From a virus, in the IMG/VR virus record IMGVR_UViG_3300012923_000009, positions 1 through 43,840 of that record: a DNA stretch of 43,840 nucleotides, one strand, 5' to 3'. Below, piece by piece: positions 13,306 through 23,095 of this stretch. The position numbers and the translations under genes were made by a program. Under the pieces are notes generated by a model. It did no database searches. It was not told where the DNA came from and saw only the letters and a list, made by a program, of their open reading frames with translations. Within the stretch, counting starts at the first letter, position 1. Each line of letters begins with the position of its first letter.

Positions 13306-14331
13306 GTGACCAGGCTCGGCCACGTGAAAGCGCTCGACGGGATCCGCGGCATCGCGATCGTCTCCGTCGTCGGGTTCCATCTCTTCAACTGGCCGCACGG
13401 CGGACAGTTCGGCGTCGACTTGTTCTTCGTCCTCTCCGGCTTCCTGATCACGACGCTGCTCCTCGAGGAGCACGAGCGGCACGGGCGCATCGGTCTGCGA
13501 GCGTTCTATGTGCGTCGTGCGCGACGGCTGCTGCCAGCGCTCGGTGTGTTGCTGATCGCGATCGCGGCGATCGGCGCGCTGGTCTACCCGACCAGGCGGC
13601 TCGTTGAGATCCTCGCCGCGAGCGCGTTCTACGCTGCGAACTTCGTCCGAGGCTTCGCCACCTACGACGTCTTCTGGGCGAGCCCCGCCGACCACCTCTG
13701 GTCGCTCGCCCAGGAGGAGCAGTTCTACTTGCTGTGGCCGCCACTGCTGATCGTGCTGCTTCACCGCACAACGGTGAAGAGGATCCTGACCGGCACGCTC
13801 GCGCTCTTCGTCGCCCTATGCGTCTACCGGTGGGCGCTCGCCACCGGCGGCGCACGGTTCCAGCGCATCTACTTCGCACCTGACGTCCACGCCGACGGAC
13901 TCGTGATCGGCTGCGCGGCTGCGTTCGCGCGCGCCCACGGGATCCGCCTACCGGCCGGGACCGGGTGGGTGGGACTCGTCGTCTTCACGGCCGCGGCGTT
14001 GGCGGCGACTGAGTCAATCGACACCCAGGTCTACGTGCTCCCAATCGTCGAACTCGGAGCCGCGGCGCTCGTGCTGCACGCCGCCAATCCGGGGCTGCTT
14101 TCACGGTGCCTATCGCTGAGACCGCTCCCGTGGCTCGGTGCGATCTCGTACAGCGTCTACCTGTGGCATCAGATGGCCGGCTGGTTCGTCGGCTGGAAAC
14201 ACCCGTGGTACGCGCTCGCGGCGACAATGATCCTCAGTATCGGCTCGTACTACCTCGTCGAGCGTCCGTTCAGAAGACGCAACACGGTGAAGGCAAAGCC
14301 TCTCCCGGCGTTGGCTCCCGCTGAGGCGTGA
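13306..14331 (+). CDS. Integral-membrane acyltransferase (acyltransferase-3/OafA family), lysogenic-conversion candidate
   Basis: A 341-residue protein of about ten membrane spans. The family signature is present: LDGIRGIAI near the start, VGFHLF with the conserved His23, FGVDLFFVLSGF at about 35-46, FYVRRARRLLP at 67-77 and a terminal VERPFRR. Such enzymes transfer acetyl or other acyl groups to cell-surface glycans, as in phage-driven serotype conversion. It lies alone on the plus strand between the endolysin and a fibre gene, with only 35 bp before it; its stop abuts the convergent fibre stop (TGATCA). No clear promoter is seen, so it may lie inside the endolysin gene. Confidence 0.88.
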   Translation: MTRLGHVKALDGIRGIAIVSVVGFHLFNWPHGGQFGVDLFFVLSGFLITTLLLEEHERHGRIGLRAFYVRRARRLLPALGVLLIAIAAIGALVYPTRRLVEILAASAFYAANFVRGFATYDVFWASPADHLWSLAQEEQFYLLWPPLLIVLLHRTTVKRILTGTLALFVALCVYRWALATGGARFQRIYFAPDVHADGLVIGCAAAFARAHGIRLPAGTGWVGLVVFTAAALAATESIDTQVYVLPIVELGAAALVLHAANPGLLSRCLSLRPLPWLGAISYSVYLWHQMAGWFVGWKHPWYALAATMILSIGSYYLVERPFRRRNTVKAKPLPALAPAEA

Positions 14332-15144
14332 TCAGGCAAGCCCGAGCACCGTCTTCACAGACGCCATGTTGAGGCCCTCGACGGTCTTGACGCTTGCGCG
14401 GGCGAGCCCCTCGACGGTCTTGATCGCCGACGTGATCCCGCTGCCCGTGCCGCCGCGGACGAGCGGAACCCAGAGCTGCGGCGTGTAGACCTGGGCACGC
14501 CCCGGAACCTCGATCGATCCCTTCGGTGACGTGCCGCTGCCCGACGGAATGTCGAACAGCGGGATCGGCCGAGGCCCGAACCCGAAGTCTGGTTCTAGAG
14601 TCGTCTCGAGGAGCGGCCAGTAGTGGTCGGGCCGGAAGTTCGCGATCGGCATCCCGCCACCGAGCGCAAGCGCTTCGCCTTTCGTCAGTGCGCGCGAGAA
14701 AAACGCGACCTCGGCCATCAGACCGCCGAACACCGAGTTTGAGACGCCCGGGATTTGGCTTCCGACCGCCAGGTTCGAGTTGAAGGGAGTGTTGCCGGCA
14801 GCCTGGGCGCTCGACGTCTCGGCGGTCGTGTCGATGAACAGCGATCCGACGCTGCCGTCGTACATGCCGATCACGCGATGCCACTTGTTGTCGTTGACCG
14901 ACGCGGCGCTCGTCCAGAAGGACGCGCTGCCGCCGCCGGCAGTGAACAGGATCATCTGCAGCTTCGCGGTCACGACCTTGTATTGCATGACGCGGCCGCC
15001 GCCGGAGCCGGTGTCCATGCCGACGATCGTGCCGTCGCCGCCGGTTTTGATCGACGCGACCCAGGTGAACTTCATGCCCGGATGGAGCATCGTCAGGCCG
15101 TTGAGAAACAGCCTGTCGGTGGAGCCGTTGAAGCTGCGCGCCAT
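14332..15144 (-). CDS. LamG-domain tail protein with C-terminal KTVEGL repeats
   Basis: A 270-residue protein, last of the tail-fibre set. Residues 1-165 look like a concanavalin/LamG jelly roll (NGSTDRLFL, TWVASIKTGGDGTIVGM, KWHRVIGMYDGS, EVAFFSRALTKGEA), likely carbohydrate-binding. After a Pro/Gly linker the last 32 residues (239-270) are three copies of an 11-residue unit (SAIKTVEGLAR, ASVKTVEGLNM, ASVKTVLGLA). This likely contributes to receptor recognition at the tail tip. Confidence 0.75.
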   Translation of the reverse strand: MARSFNGSTDRLFLNGLTMLHPGMKFTWVASIKTGGDGTIVGMDTGSGGGRVMQYKVVTAKLQMILFTAGGGSASFWTSAASVNDNKWHRVIGMYDGSVGSLFIDTTAETSSAQAAGNTPFNSNLAVGSQIPGVSNSVFGGLMAEVAFFSRALTKGEALALGGGMPIANFRPDHYWPLLETTLEPDFGFGPRPIPLFDIPSGSGTSPKGSIEVPGRAQVYTPQLWVPLVRGGTGSGITSAIKTVEGLARASVKTVEGLNMASVKTVLGLA

Positions 15145-15630
15145 CTAGAGGATCGTCGCTTGGACGCCCTGATATGTGAGCGCGTGATCGCCGCCGGTCG
15201 CTGACAGCGCGACGCCGCACTGATTGAGCGCGATGATCGACCACTTCTGCGGGATCGCCAAACCACCGAACGCCCTGAGCAGCGAGAACGGCCCGCCCTT
15301 GTACGCGGTCGAAGCCGCTGCGAGGTTGACAGCGCCGAGGAGGACCGCCTTGGCGTTCAGACCGGCGGTGATCGCCGCATCGGAGCCCGTGGCGGGTTCC
15401 GGCCAGGTCGTGCCGCTGTCGTCGGTGCCGAGTGCGTACAGATAGATGTAGGGGTCGCCGCTGATCGTGCCGGCGGCGGTCTTCGTCTTCAGCATCACGA
15501 GCACGTCGAGGAACAGGTCGGACGTGTTGTCGATCGCCGTGGCTTCGCGTGCGGAGCCGCTCGAGAGCGACGTCAACGTGATCGTGATCGCTTGCCCGCC
15601 GCTGCCGTACTTCGGTTTGACGTCGGACAT
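15145..15630 (-). CDS. Tail-tip or fibre-associated structural protein (161 aa)
   Basis: A beta-rich, Thr/Ser/Ala-rich protein with little charge, no signal peptide, in the block of minor tail genes. Residues 15-25 (AITITLTSLSSG) and DNTSDLFLDVLVMLKT suggest a jelly-roll-like fold of a virion attachment protein. ATG start at 15630 follows GGAG. Confidence 0.65.
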   Translation of the reverse strand: MSDVKPKYGSGGQAITITLTSLSSGSAREATAIDNTSDLFLDVLVMLKTKTAAGTISGDPYIYLYALGTDDSGTTWPEPATGSDAAITAGLNAKAVLLGAVNLAAASTAYKGGPFSLLRAFGGLAIPQKWSIIALNQCGVALSATGGDHALTYQGVQATIL

Positions 15631-15633
15631 CGC

Positions 15634-15792
15634 TTACTCCGCTTCAGGTGCATGCACCTGAGCGTCGTGGTCGCGCGCCTGATCCTTCGCGTGCTGCTCG
15701 TCCGGGGTCGGATTGCCCTCCCAGCCGCAATCCCGCACGGGACAGTAAGCGATGAACCATTTGAGGGTGACTTGCTTCGTCTTCGCGGCCAT
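15634..15792 (-). CDS. Small zinc-finger-like protein (52 aa)
   Basis: ATG at 15792 with GGAGG eight bases before. A CPVRDC pair and HAKDQARDH after a short loop give a C2H2-type spacing. Such short proteins occur among tail genes of actinophages; function unknown. Confidence 0.65.
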   Translation of the reverse strand: MAAKTKQVTLKWFIAYCPVRDCGWEGNPTPDEQHAKDQARDHDAQVHAPEAE

Positions 15793-15803
15793 TGACGAGC
15801 CTC

Positions 15804-17507
15804 CTAGGTGTGCGTGATGTAGACGAGCTGCGGGTTGACGAGCAGACGTGTGGTGGCCTCTGCTATCCCGAGCACCTGAATCGCGTTGTCGGTCGCCGAC
15901 GGCTGCACCTGAGTGAGCCCGGAGGCGGTGGAGAGGTAGACGATCCCGCCGACCGTCCACGCCCACGCATCGTTACGGGCAACGCCGAGCAGCAACACAG
16001 TCACGGTGGCGTTCGCGGCGGCCGTGTTCAGTGCGATGCCGACGGCCGGGAACTTGCCGGCGGTGTCTGCATCGGCCTTCCAATATTTGCCGTCGCTCTT
16101 GATGTAGACCGGATCGCCGAAGGCGAGTGCTTCTCCGGCGGTGACGTCGAATGTGAGGCCCGTTGCGGTCAGGTCGGCGCCTGGTGCTTCGGTGACCGCT
16201 TGCGCGGCGCCGAGCGTCGCGCGAGCCGTCGCCGCGTCGGCGTCGTCCAGCAGGGTTCGTGCGTACGCCGTCAGGTCTGCGAGCGCCGCCATCCCCGAAC
16301 CGGTGAAGTAGGGCAGCTTGTTCGCGGCTGAGACGAGGGCGGCGAGCGCGGCGAGCTCGGCGTCTTGCGCCTGAACGTCCGTGCCGATCACGAGCCCGGC
16401 GAGCGTGCGGAGCGCAGCGGCGTTGGCTTGTGTGAGCACCGAGCGGCCGTAGGCGGTGGTCGCGAGCGCGGCGATCGCCGTGAGGTCGGCATCGAGCGGT
16501 TGCGTGCCCGCGATGGCCGCCGTGAGTTGCGCACCCGTGGCGACGTTCGCGATCGGCGCTCCCCACGAGCCTCCAGACTTGTGGTAGATGTCGCCGTTCG
16601 TGGTGTTCTCGTAGAAGTCGCCGTTGTTGCCGAGCGCGGTCGGCGGTACGCCGGCGCCGTAAAACCACTGCGATCCGGCCGCAAGCGTCGTCTCGAACGT
16701 GGCGGTGTATTGGGCCGTCAGCGTCGCGTCGGGAAGCGGGACGGCGTACACCGCGGTCTCGTCCTGCGTGCCGTTGAAAAAGTTCGAGAAAATGCCGGTT
16801 CCGCGCACGCCACCAACCTCACGTGCGCCAATGATCAAGTCGCCCATCCGAAGTGAGGGGCCGAGGATGCCCGGCCCCGCCACGGCCGCACCGTCCTGCG
16901 CACCGTCGACCCACACACTCACTAGGTTGGTCGCGACGTTGAACCGGCCCGCAACGCGGTGACGCAGACCGTCGTTGACGACGATCGCGCCGACCTTGGA
17001 AAAGCTGTTCGCGTTTCCGGCATCGAACACGATGAACTCGACGACACCGGCCGCCGTCATCCTGAACTGGAAATAACGGAAGTTGTTGTCGTCGGCGCAG
17101 ACGAACATCGCGGTCGCGCCCGACTGCGTCGTCTCGATCGACGTCGAAACTGTGATATCGCCGCTGTCGACGAACCGTGCGGCGTCGCCGAAGACGATTC
17201 CGTACTGGCTCGAGGCGGAGTGGAACGCGACGGCCTTACCGGTGCCGATCAACGGCGCGACCTGCAGCGTCGGGCCGTTCACGTAGGAGCCGTTGAGGCC
17301 GTTCGGGCCGAGGTCGGCCATCAGCGCGAGGTCGGCATCGTCGTGCGGCCAGTAGCCGCCGAAGATGCCCATCGGCTCGAGGATCAGGTCGTTGAACGAC
17401 GATGTCGGCAACGTCTGGTCGATGTAGCGGCGCTCGAGGTTGCGGGTGCGCCCGAGACCGCGCGCGAGGCTGCGCTGCGTTCCGGCCGGACGGAGCGGTC
17501 TATCCAT
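15804..17507 (-). CDS. Tail fibre with LamG domain and ADLTAIAAL segment
   Basis: A 567-residue fibre. The first 45 residues link to the minor tail protein upstream, with which its start overlaps. Residues 50-280 form a LamG/concanavalin-like domain ([43 protein letters not shown]), then short glycine-rich and shaft-like parts including [13 protein letters not shown] and [17 protein letters not shown], which resemble repeats of trimeric phage fibre shafts, and a beta-rich C terminus. It likely binds host surface glycans. Confidence 0.85.
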   Translation of the reverse strand: MDRPLRPAGTQRSLARGLGRTRNLERRYIDQTLPTSSFNDLILEPMGIFGGYWPHDDADLALMADLGPNGLNGSYVNGPTLQVAPLIGTGKAVAFHSASSQYGIVFGDAARFVDSGDITVSTSIETTQSGATAMFVCADDNNFRYFQFRMTAAGVVEFIVFDAGNANSFSKVGAIVVNDGLRHRVAGRFNVATNLVSVWVDGAQDGAAVAGPGILGPSLRMGDLIIGAREVGGVRGTGIFSNFFNGTQDETAVYAVPLPDATLTAQYTATFETTLAAGSQWFYGAGVPPTALGNNGDFYENTTNGDIYHKSGGSWGAPIANVATGAQLTAAIAGTQPLDADLTAIAALATTAYGRSVLTQANAAALRTLAGLVIGTDVQAQDAELAALAALVSAANKLPYFTGSGMAALADLTAYARTLLDDADAATARATLGAAQAVTEAPGADLTATGLTFDVTAGEALAFGDPVYIKSDGKYWKADADTAGKFPAVGIALNTAAANATVTVLLLGVARNDAWAWTVGGIVYLSTASGLTQVQPSATDNAIQVLGIAEATTRLLVNPQLVYITHT

Positions 17508-18795
17508 AGGTGTTCTCCGCCGAGGTGAGGAGCTCAGAAACCTGCGAGACGTTCTCGCGGCTCCACGTCTTCGTGAACCCGTACAGGCGCTGCGTGGCCG
17601 TGAGGTCGAGTCCGAGGCTGCCGCCGGCGTTAACGGCGACGTCGTCGCCTGCGTCGTAGTCCTTCAGCGCGTCGTACAGCGCTTTGTCGCCTTTCGACGG
17701 GGTGATGTAGAGCAGGTCGCGCGGGAAGACACGGAAGCCCTGTTCGGCGTTCCAGAGGGCGAGGTAGAGCGGCCGGCTGCTGTTCTCGGTGCCGACGCTG
17801 TCGTAAATCCGGATCCACATGAACTGGCTGCCGTACAGCACACGGCTCGCCGTCGGGTCAACGGTTGTGCCGGGCGATCCGGGCGTGATGTTGCCGGCCC
17901 AGCGTGTCTTCGTCTTGCGCGGCCCGAGGTAGTCGTAGAGCTTGTTGCAGATCTTCGAGAAGTCCTGCAGGTGCCTGATGCCGCTCGCGTTGCGTGCGCC
18001 GGTGTCGTAGTCGAAATGCACCGTCGCTGATCGGTCGGTGCCGATCCTGGAGCGGGCCGACAGCTCTTCCATCACGAACGGGTCGAGGACGCCGGCGAGG
18101 TTCTTGCCGGTGCCGGGCGCGAGCGGCCGGAGGTTGTAGTCGCAGACACCGGTCTGTACGAGCTGCTGCACGAAGTCACCACAGAGGACAGGCCAGTCCA
18201 TTGAGTCGACACAGCTCAGATCGACGGCCGGAGGCACCGCCAGGTCGAAGGTGCCGCTGACGAGGTCGATCTCAAGCGGCCCCTCACCCGGGTGCGCGCC
18301 CGACTCGGGATCCGGGCCTTGGCTGTAGGTCAGCGCCTGCTTGATCAGGTCGGGCCCGCTGATCGCGGCGCCGCCGTCGACGCTCGACACGAACGTCGGG
18401 TTGATGAAGTTGCCGGTGTGGTCACGGACGGGACGTCCGGCGCGCTCGTCGGCCTCGAAGCCGAGCCCCATGTCAGACGAGAACGCGGTGATCGTAATCG
18501 GCACGTTCCGCCCGCCGGTGCCGACGCGTTCGGCGTTGAAGACGCGGCCGTGGAAGATCGGATCTGTGATGCCGGCTTCCCAGACGACGAGTTTGCGGTT
18601 GCCTGACCAGAGGTTCGGGTATCCGTCGCCGCCCATCGGCACCGTCTTGAGTAGCGGGTGTCCGGCGATCGACTCGATCGTGAACGTGCGCGGCCCGGCG
18701 TGGAGACGCTTGAGGCTCTTCTCCAGCGCGATCGGGCTGATGTCAGCGAGCAGGTTCGACTGGAGGTCGTACAGCTTCGCGGTGATCGTGCCCAT
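17500..18795 (-). CDS. Minor tail protein, ReqiPepy6 Gp37-like type
   Basis: ATG at 18795 in a TGATG overlap with the upstream tail gene. The 431-residue protein has the make-up of the tail-associated hub/baseplate proteins of actino-siphoviruses: an N-terminal beta domain ([21 protein letters not shown]) and a central part with [12 protein letters not shown] and the [11 protein letters not shown] ending typical of that family. It lies right after the tape-measure and distal tail genes, where the tail-tip hub is expected. Confidence 0.72.
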   Translation of the reverse strand: MGTITAKLYDLQSNLLADISPIALEKSLKRLHAGPRTFTIESIAGHPLLKTVPMGGDGYPNLWSGNRKLVVWEAGITDPIFHGRVFNAERVGTGGRNVPITITAFSSDMGLGFEADERAGRPVRDHTGNFINPTFVSSVDGGAAISGPDLIKQALTYSQGPDPESGAHPGEGPLEIDLVSGTFDLAVPPAVDLSCVDSMDWPVLCGDFVQQLVQTGVCDYNLRPLAPGTGKNLAGVLDPFVMEELSARSRIGTDRSATVHFDYDTGARNASGIRHLQDFSKICNKLYDYLGPRKTKTRWAGNITPGSPGTTVDPTASRVLYGSQFMWIRIYDSVGTENSSRPLYLALWNAEQGFRVFPRDLLYITPSKGDKALYDALKDYDAGDDVAVNAGGSLGLDLTATQRLYGFTKTWSRENVSQVSELLTSAENTYG

Positions 18796-19241
18796 CAGGC
18801 GAACGCGTCCACGACGAGTCCGAAGGTGACGGTGCAGATGTGGTAGTTCGACCAGGTCGGATCGAGCTTCGAGTAGAGCCAGACTTTTTCGGTGCCGCCC
18901 GAATGTGTGAGGTTGTTTGGTGCCGCCTTCAGCGCGTCGAGCGCGGTCTTCAGCGACGCGAGGAGCGTGCGCACGGCGGGTCGGTAGCCGGCCTCGCTGC
19001 TCGGTCCGGTCGACGTGACGACGAGGTCGCCGGCGAGCGTGATGATCCATGCGCCGTCGAACGGCGGGAAGATCAAGGCGTTGTTCTGAGCGGGTGCGTC
19101 CTCGATCGTTGTGCGTAGGTCGGGGCCGCCGAGTCCGGTGCAGCGGTCCGGATCCAACGCGAGGTAGTCGGCGGTCGCGTTTGTGAGCGCGGTGAACCCG
19201 CCGATCACGCTGATCGTGGTCGGGTCGATAGGCGCACTCAT
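18795..19241 (-). CDS. Tail protein (probable distal tail/adaptor), 148 aa
   Basis: Located between tape measure and tail hub, with overlapping junctions on both sides. Mixed alpha-beta protein with hydrophobic strands (AWIITLAGDLVVTST, HICTVTFGLVVDAF). Position suggests a distal tail or tail-tip component, although the sequence carries no diagnostic motif. Confidence 0.65.
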   Translation of the reverse strand: MSAPIDPTTISVIGGFTALTNATADYLALDPDRCTGLGGPDLRTTIEDAPAQNNALIFPPFDGAWIITLAGDLVVTSTGPSSEAGYRPAVRTLLASLKTALDALKAAPNNLTHSGGTEKVWLYSKLDPTWSNYHICTVTFGLVVDAFA

Positions 19242-22189
19242 CCGACAGCCGCCTCAGCCGACGCGACCGCGAACCCCGACCCGGGGAACGTGTTCGTCTT
19301 CTTCAGATCCTTGAGGTGCGCGTTCGTCTGCCGGGTCTCGTGGACGAGCTCGTAGAGATGTGTGTCGCCGCGTCCGCCCGACGGTGCCGGCTGCGCGTTC
19401 GGCGCGAATCCCTTGATGATCGCCTGGAACGACGCGAGGAACTGCGCCTCGTTCGCACCGGCCGTCGACGCCGCCGCCGGGCCGAGAAGCGACTTAAGCT
19501 CACGCTCTGCGGTCAACTCTTCGCTGAGAGCCCTCTTCCGCTCGTCCAGCGACAGCTTCGTGTTCTTCCGGCGCTTGTCGAGGTACGCGATCTCGGCGCG
19601 CAGCATCTTCGCTTCGAAGCTGACGGCCTTGTCGTAGGCGGCTGTGCCCTCGGTGGCGTTCAGGACGGCGAGCTTGGCTTGGTCGACGGCGAACTGCAGC
19701 TGCTCGAGCCGGCTCTTCTTCAACGCGTTCGAGATCTGCTTCCGCACGGTGCGGATCTGGTTGTCGACGCGGGTGAGCGCCGCGAACAGCTGTGTGCGGA
19801 GCTTGCCGGTCGCGTTCTGCCACTTCGCGCGGATCGCCTTGTCGGCGACCTGGAGGTCGGCGAGCTCGTTCTCGAGGTACCGCTTCGCGGTCTGGCCGAC
19901 GTTGCCGAGCACCGAAGCCTTGCTCTTGTTCGCCGACGCGAGCGCCTCAGCGTGCGCGGCGAGCGGCGGGATCAGCGGCGGCTTCGCGGCCTTCTTCCCC
20001 TTCGGCCCGAGGTTCTTCGTGAACGCCGGATCCGCACCGAACGGCGACGAGCTCAGCGCGGCGAGTTGCGCCACGTAGTTGTTGAGCGCGTCCTGCAGTG
20101 CGGACTTGGTGTCGAGCGAATGGGCGCGCGCGAGGCGCGACTTCAAAGTGGCGACGATCCGATCAAGCACCGACCGGTCATCAGTCGTCGTCTTTGTGCC
20201 CTCCGCAACCTTCAGCAGATAGCTGAGGTACGGCGTCGCGGTGCCGGGCTCCTTGAACTGCGGCGGAAGAGCACCCTTGCCGTGCGCGGCTTTCGCGGCG
20301 GCCTCCGCGCCCGCACCGCCGGCGGCGGTGCCGATGAGCCCGTGTGCCTTCGCCCACGCGTAGATGTAGTCAACGACCGTCTTGTTCTTGAGCGCGTTCC
20401 CGGCCGGGGTGTTCGGATCGATGCCGCCAGCCTTCGCTGCCGCGCGCAGCACGTTCTGCGGGATCTTCCCGCCGGCGCCGAGCTCGGCCACGGCGGCTGC
20501 CTTTCCGGACTCCGGGATCTTCGAGACGTTCGGTGCGCTGCCGCTGGAGGCGAGCACCGCGGCAACTGACGCGGCTGCGGCACCGAGAGCGGCGAGGACG
20601 CTTGCGCCACCGAGCCGGAGGAGAGCGGCCTCGAGCAGACCGACCTTGCCTACGGAGCCCTCCGCCGCGGTGCCGATCGTCCGGATCTTCAGCACGGTCT
20701 TGCCGATCGCGAAGGCGAGCTTGGCGAACCGAGCGGCGAGGATCCCGCCGATCACGAACTCGAACGCGACCTTCCAACCGCCGATCGCGTGCGCGACGGA
20801 GTCGAGTGCGCGTGCGAGCGCGCCGACGATCGGCGTCAACGTCTTCACGGTCGAAACGAGAGCGGCGAGCGCGCCGCCGACGATCTCCCGGATCGTCTGC
20901 TGGTTGCGCTGAATGATCTTGGAGAGCTCGTTGAAGCCGTCCGTCAAATCCTTGACCGCGATCTTCGAGACCGGGTAGAGCGCGCGGCCCAACGCGAACA
21001 CCGCCCGGCCGATCGACGCGAAAAGGCCGCCGACGAGGCGCAGCGAAGTTTGCGCCTCGTCCATGGCGTGCGCGAGTCCGCCGGAGGCGTCCTTCGCGTG
21101 TAGCCATGAGTCGGCGAGCTTCGCGCCCTTGTCGGCGGCGACGGTCAACCAGTTCGTGAACGGGATCGCGGCGCGGCCGATGACACCGACCGCGTCGAAG
21201 AGTGAGAGGAGGGCGCTCGACAGGCGGGTCAGGTTGTGCGCACCGGCTGCCATCAGCGGCCCGAAAATGCTTTGGAACTCCTGCGATCCGAAGTATTTGC
21301 CCCACGCAACACCGGCCTGGCCGATCGCGCGTGCGAACTCGGCGACGGCGTTCGTGATCGCCCCGACGGTCTCCGGCGACAGCGCCGAGTGGAGCGCCTT
21401 CGTCAGTTGCGGGAAGAGGTTCGCTCCGGCGGTCTGCTTCAGCTTGTCGAGCCAGCCGTCCAATGATCGGACGGTGAGCACGAACTGCTTCTGCGACGCC
21501 TCCAGCCCCTTGAAGGCCTTCAGATCGCCGCCGATCGCCTTGCCGACACCCTGGAACGCCAGCGCGAGCGTGCCAAGCGCCCCGACGCCGCCAGCGGCGA
21601 GCGTCGGGATAGCACCGAGCAGACCGACCGCGCCGGGACCGGCTGCAGGCCCGAGCAGTGTCCCCGCACCAACGGCGGCACCGAGCAGTCCGATCCGGCC
21701 GAAGCCGGAGCCGAACGGGCCGACACCGGCGCCGGGGTTCCGCCGGCCTGCGGCTCCGCCGACGCCGCCGACGTTGACGCCCGCGAGGCGCAGACGGTCG
21801 AGTGCGCGGCGTGCCTCGTTGGCGTTCCGGGTGATGTCATTGAGCTTGTGGTCGATGACATCGCCGGACGCGGTCGTCTCGGCCGCGTTCGAGGCGTCGA
21901 GCTTGACCTTTTCGAGGTGCCGCGACGCTTCGGCCGCGGCACGGCCGACCCGGCCGACGGAGCCTTCGATCCGGTCGGCGATCGCGGCAGACTCGGTGGC
22001 CTGTGCAGCGTCCAGTTTGACGCGGTTCAGCGCCTTCTCTGACAGTTCGGCGATTCGCGCGACCGACTCGAGCGACGATTCCATGCGGCCGGCGCCGCGC
22101 TCCCCGGCCTCCATGTTCCGCAGGAACTCGCCGAGGTTCGCCTCGAGGTCGAGTACGGCTTTGCCGAGCGATTCGCCTTCAACGGTCAT
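19238..22189 (-). CDS. Tape measure protein
   Basis: 983 residues, the longest gene in the window, ATG overlapping the chaperone stop. The first 150 residues are coiled coil, then a Gly/Ala-rich hydrophobic region (about 150-215, GLLGAIPTLAAGGVGALG), helical segments, a hydrophobic stretch at about 475-555, and a coiled-coil C-terminal half rich in Lys and Arg. At about 1.5 angstrom per residue the tail would be near 150 nm. It sets tail length and may aid DNA passage. Confidence 0.92.
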   Translation of the reverse strand: MTVEGESLGKAVLDLEANLGEFLRNMEAGERGAGRMESSLESVARIAELSEKALNRVKLDAAQATESAAIADRIEGSVGRVGRAAAEASRHLEKVKLDASNAAETTASGDVIDHKLNDITRNANEARRALDRLRLAGVNVGGVGGAAGRRNPGAGVGPFGSGFGRIGLLGAAVGAGTLLGPAAGPGAVGLLGAIPTLAAGGVGALGTLALAFQGVGKAIGGDLKAFKGLEASQKQFVLTVRSLDGWLDKLKQTAGANLFPQLTKALHSALSPETVGAITNAVAEFARAIGQAGVAWGKYFGSQEFQSIFGPLMAAGAHNLTRLSSALLSLFDAVGVIGRAAIPFTNWLTVAADKGAKLADSWLHAKDASGGLAHAMDEAQTSLRLVGGLFASIGRAVFALGRALYPVSKIAVKDLTDGFNELSKIIQRNQQTIREIVGGALAALVSTVKTLTPIVGALARALDSVAHAIGGWKVAFEFVIGGILAARFAKLAFAIGKTVLKIRTIGTAAEGSVGKVGLLEAALLRLGGASVLAALGAAAASVAAVLASSGSAPNVSKIPESGKAAAVAELGAGGKIPQNVLRAAAKAGGIDPNTPAGNALKNKTVVDYIYAWAKAHGLIGTAAGGAGAEAAAKAAHGKGALPPQFKEPGTATPYLSYLLKVAEGTKTTTDDRSVLDRIVATLKSRLARAHSLDTKSALQDALNNYVAQLAALSSSPFGADPAFTKNLGPKGKKAAKPPLIPPLAAHAEALASANKSKASVLGNVGQTAKRYLENELADLQVADKAIRAKWQNATGKLRTQLFAALTRVDNQIRTVRKQISNALKKSRLEQLQFAVDQAKLAVLNATEGTAAYDKAVSFEAKMLRAEIAYLDKRRKNTKLSLDERKRALSEELTAERELKSLLGPAAASTAGANEAQFLASFQAIIKGFAPNAQPAPSGGRGDTHLYELVHETRQTNAHLKDLKKTNTFPGSGFAVASAEAAVG

Positions 22190-22889
22190 CCGGTCTCACC
22201 TCGCCTCGGGACTTCGACAACGGTGATTCCGGACGCAGCGAGCGCGAGCCGGATCTCCTCCGGGGTGGTCGGACGCTGCTGCCGCTGTTGCGGCCCCTGT
22301 GCACGGCGATGCCAGCTGCGGATGATCTTTTGCCGGGCGGCGTCGGTCATGTGCGGCACCGACGCAGCCTCGATCGAGAGGTACTGCTGTTCGGCCTGCA
22401 GCTCGGGGAGCATCTCGATGAACGCGTTTAGCGCGTAGCCCGGGAGGTGGAACCACGCCTCCGGGTTGCCGCCGTAGAACGCTTGGAGGCGGGGGACGAG
22501 TCGCCCGTAGTCGATGCGCTCGCCTGTCCGTCTTCCCCCTCAGCCGCTCCGTCGTCGGTCGCGTGCTTGATCGACCACGCAGTGACGATCTTCGCGCGCT
22601 GTGTGTCCTCGATCTCGGCGAGCACGCGCGGCTCGAGCGTCGGGATGATCAGCTTCAGAATGTCGCCGAGCGCCTTCGAGAGCTGCCGCTCCTGCGCAGC
22701 CGTCGGCTTCTTCTTCAGCTGCGAAAGCGTCTGAACGATCCCGTGGCAGTTGACGATCGCCTGGTGCTCGAACGAGCCGAGCTCGTCGATGTTCAACAGC
22801 TCGTACAGCTTCCCAGCCGGGTTCTTCTTCGTGCGGATGTTGACGGTGTCGCGCTGAACGACGGTTGTGATGTCGAGAAGTTCGGTCAC
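22186..22889 (-). CDS. Tail assembly chaperone GT fusion made by -1 frameshift
   Basis: Reading starts at GTG 22889 and shifts to the -1 frame at GGGGGAA (22539-22533), giving about 234 residues. The T part reads RRTGERIDYGRLVPRLQ and ends in a TGA that overlaps the tape-measure ATG. The -1 frame has a TGA immediately before the slip site, so it can only be entered there. In tailed phages G and GT coat the tape measure during tail assembly; this order (major tail, G, GT, tape measure) is standard. The T part has no good start of its own. Confidence 0.8.
22428..22889 (-). CDS. Tail assembly chaperone G (unshifted product)
   Basis: 153 residues from GTG 22889 (GGAGGG seven bases upstream) to TAA 22428. 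Helical N-terminal domain (about residues 25-90, AGKLYELLNIDELGSF, SQLKKKPTAAQERQLS) and an acidic linker; residues after the slip site are low-complexity Ser/Arg/Thr and likely unimportant. Most ribosomes would make this form. Confidence 0.8.
   Translation of the reverse strand: MTELLDITTVVQRDTVNIRTKKNPAGKLYELLNIDELGSFEHQAIVNCHGIVQTLSQLKKKPTAAQERQLSKALGDILKLIIPTLEPRVLAEIEDTQRAKIVTAWSIKHATDDGAAEGEDGQASASTTGDSSPASKRSTAATRRRGSTSRATR
22533..22539 (-). promoter_or_regulatory. -1 programmed ribosomal frameshift heptamer GGGGGAA
   Basis: In the zero frame the codons read GAG GGG GAA; slipping back one base keeps GGG in the P site and places GGA in the A site. The new frame is open to 22186. The site is at codons 117-119 of G. 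Downstream sequence is GC-rich and could fold, but no clear pseudoknot was worked out. Confidence 0.75.
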
Positions 22890-23086
22890 TGTGACGCCCT
22901 CCTTGGGGTCTCTGTGATGGTCAGGTCGATCCCGAGGCGCGCGCACTCTTCGCGGAGCAGGTCAAGCTTCCCCATGAGTGCGCGCGCCTCGCGGCGATGG
23001 GCCTCCGCGATGCGCTTGTGCTCGCGCGCGGCGGAACGGATCGTGTCGGCTGCCTCCGCTAGCGCCCTGGCGGCCGGATGGGTCAT
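22886..23086 (-). CDS. Small coiled-coil protein (66 aa)
   Basis: Almost fully helical and charged (AADTIRSAAREHKRIAEAHRR), between major tail protein and chaperone G, with a GTGA overlap to G. Possibly a helper of tail assembly; weak ribosome site before ATG 23086. Confidence 0.6.
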   Translation of the reverse strand: MTHPAARALAEAADTIRSAAREHKRIAEAHRREARALMGKLDLLREECARLGIDLTITETPRRASQ

Positions 23087-23095
23087 GTCAGCCGC

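Noticed and set aside
11666-13306. Long plus-strand open frame of 546 codons
   Set aside because: Arg/Ala/Val-rich low-complexity product antisense to the holin-endolysin cassette, in which each minus gene has motifs or ribosome sites; typical of high-GC shadow frames.
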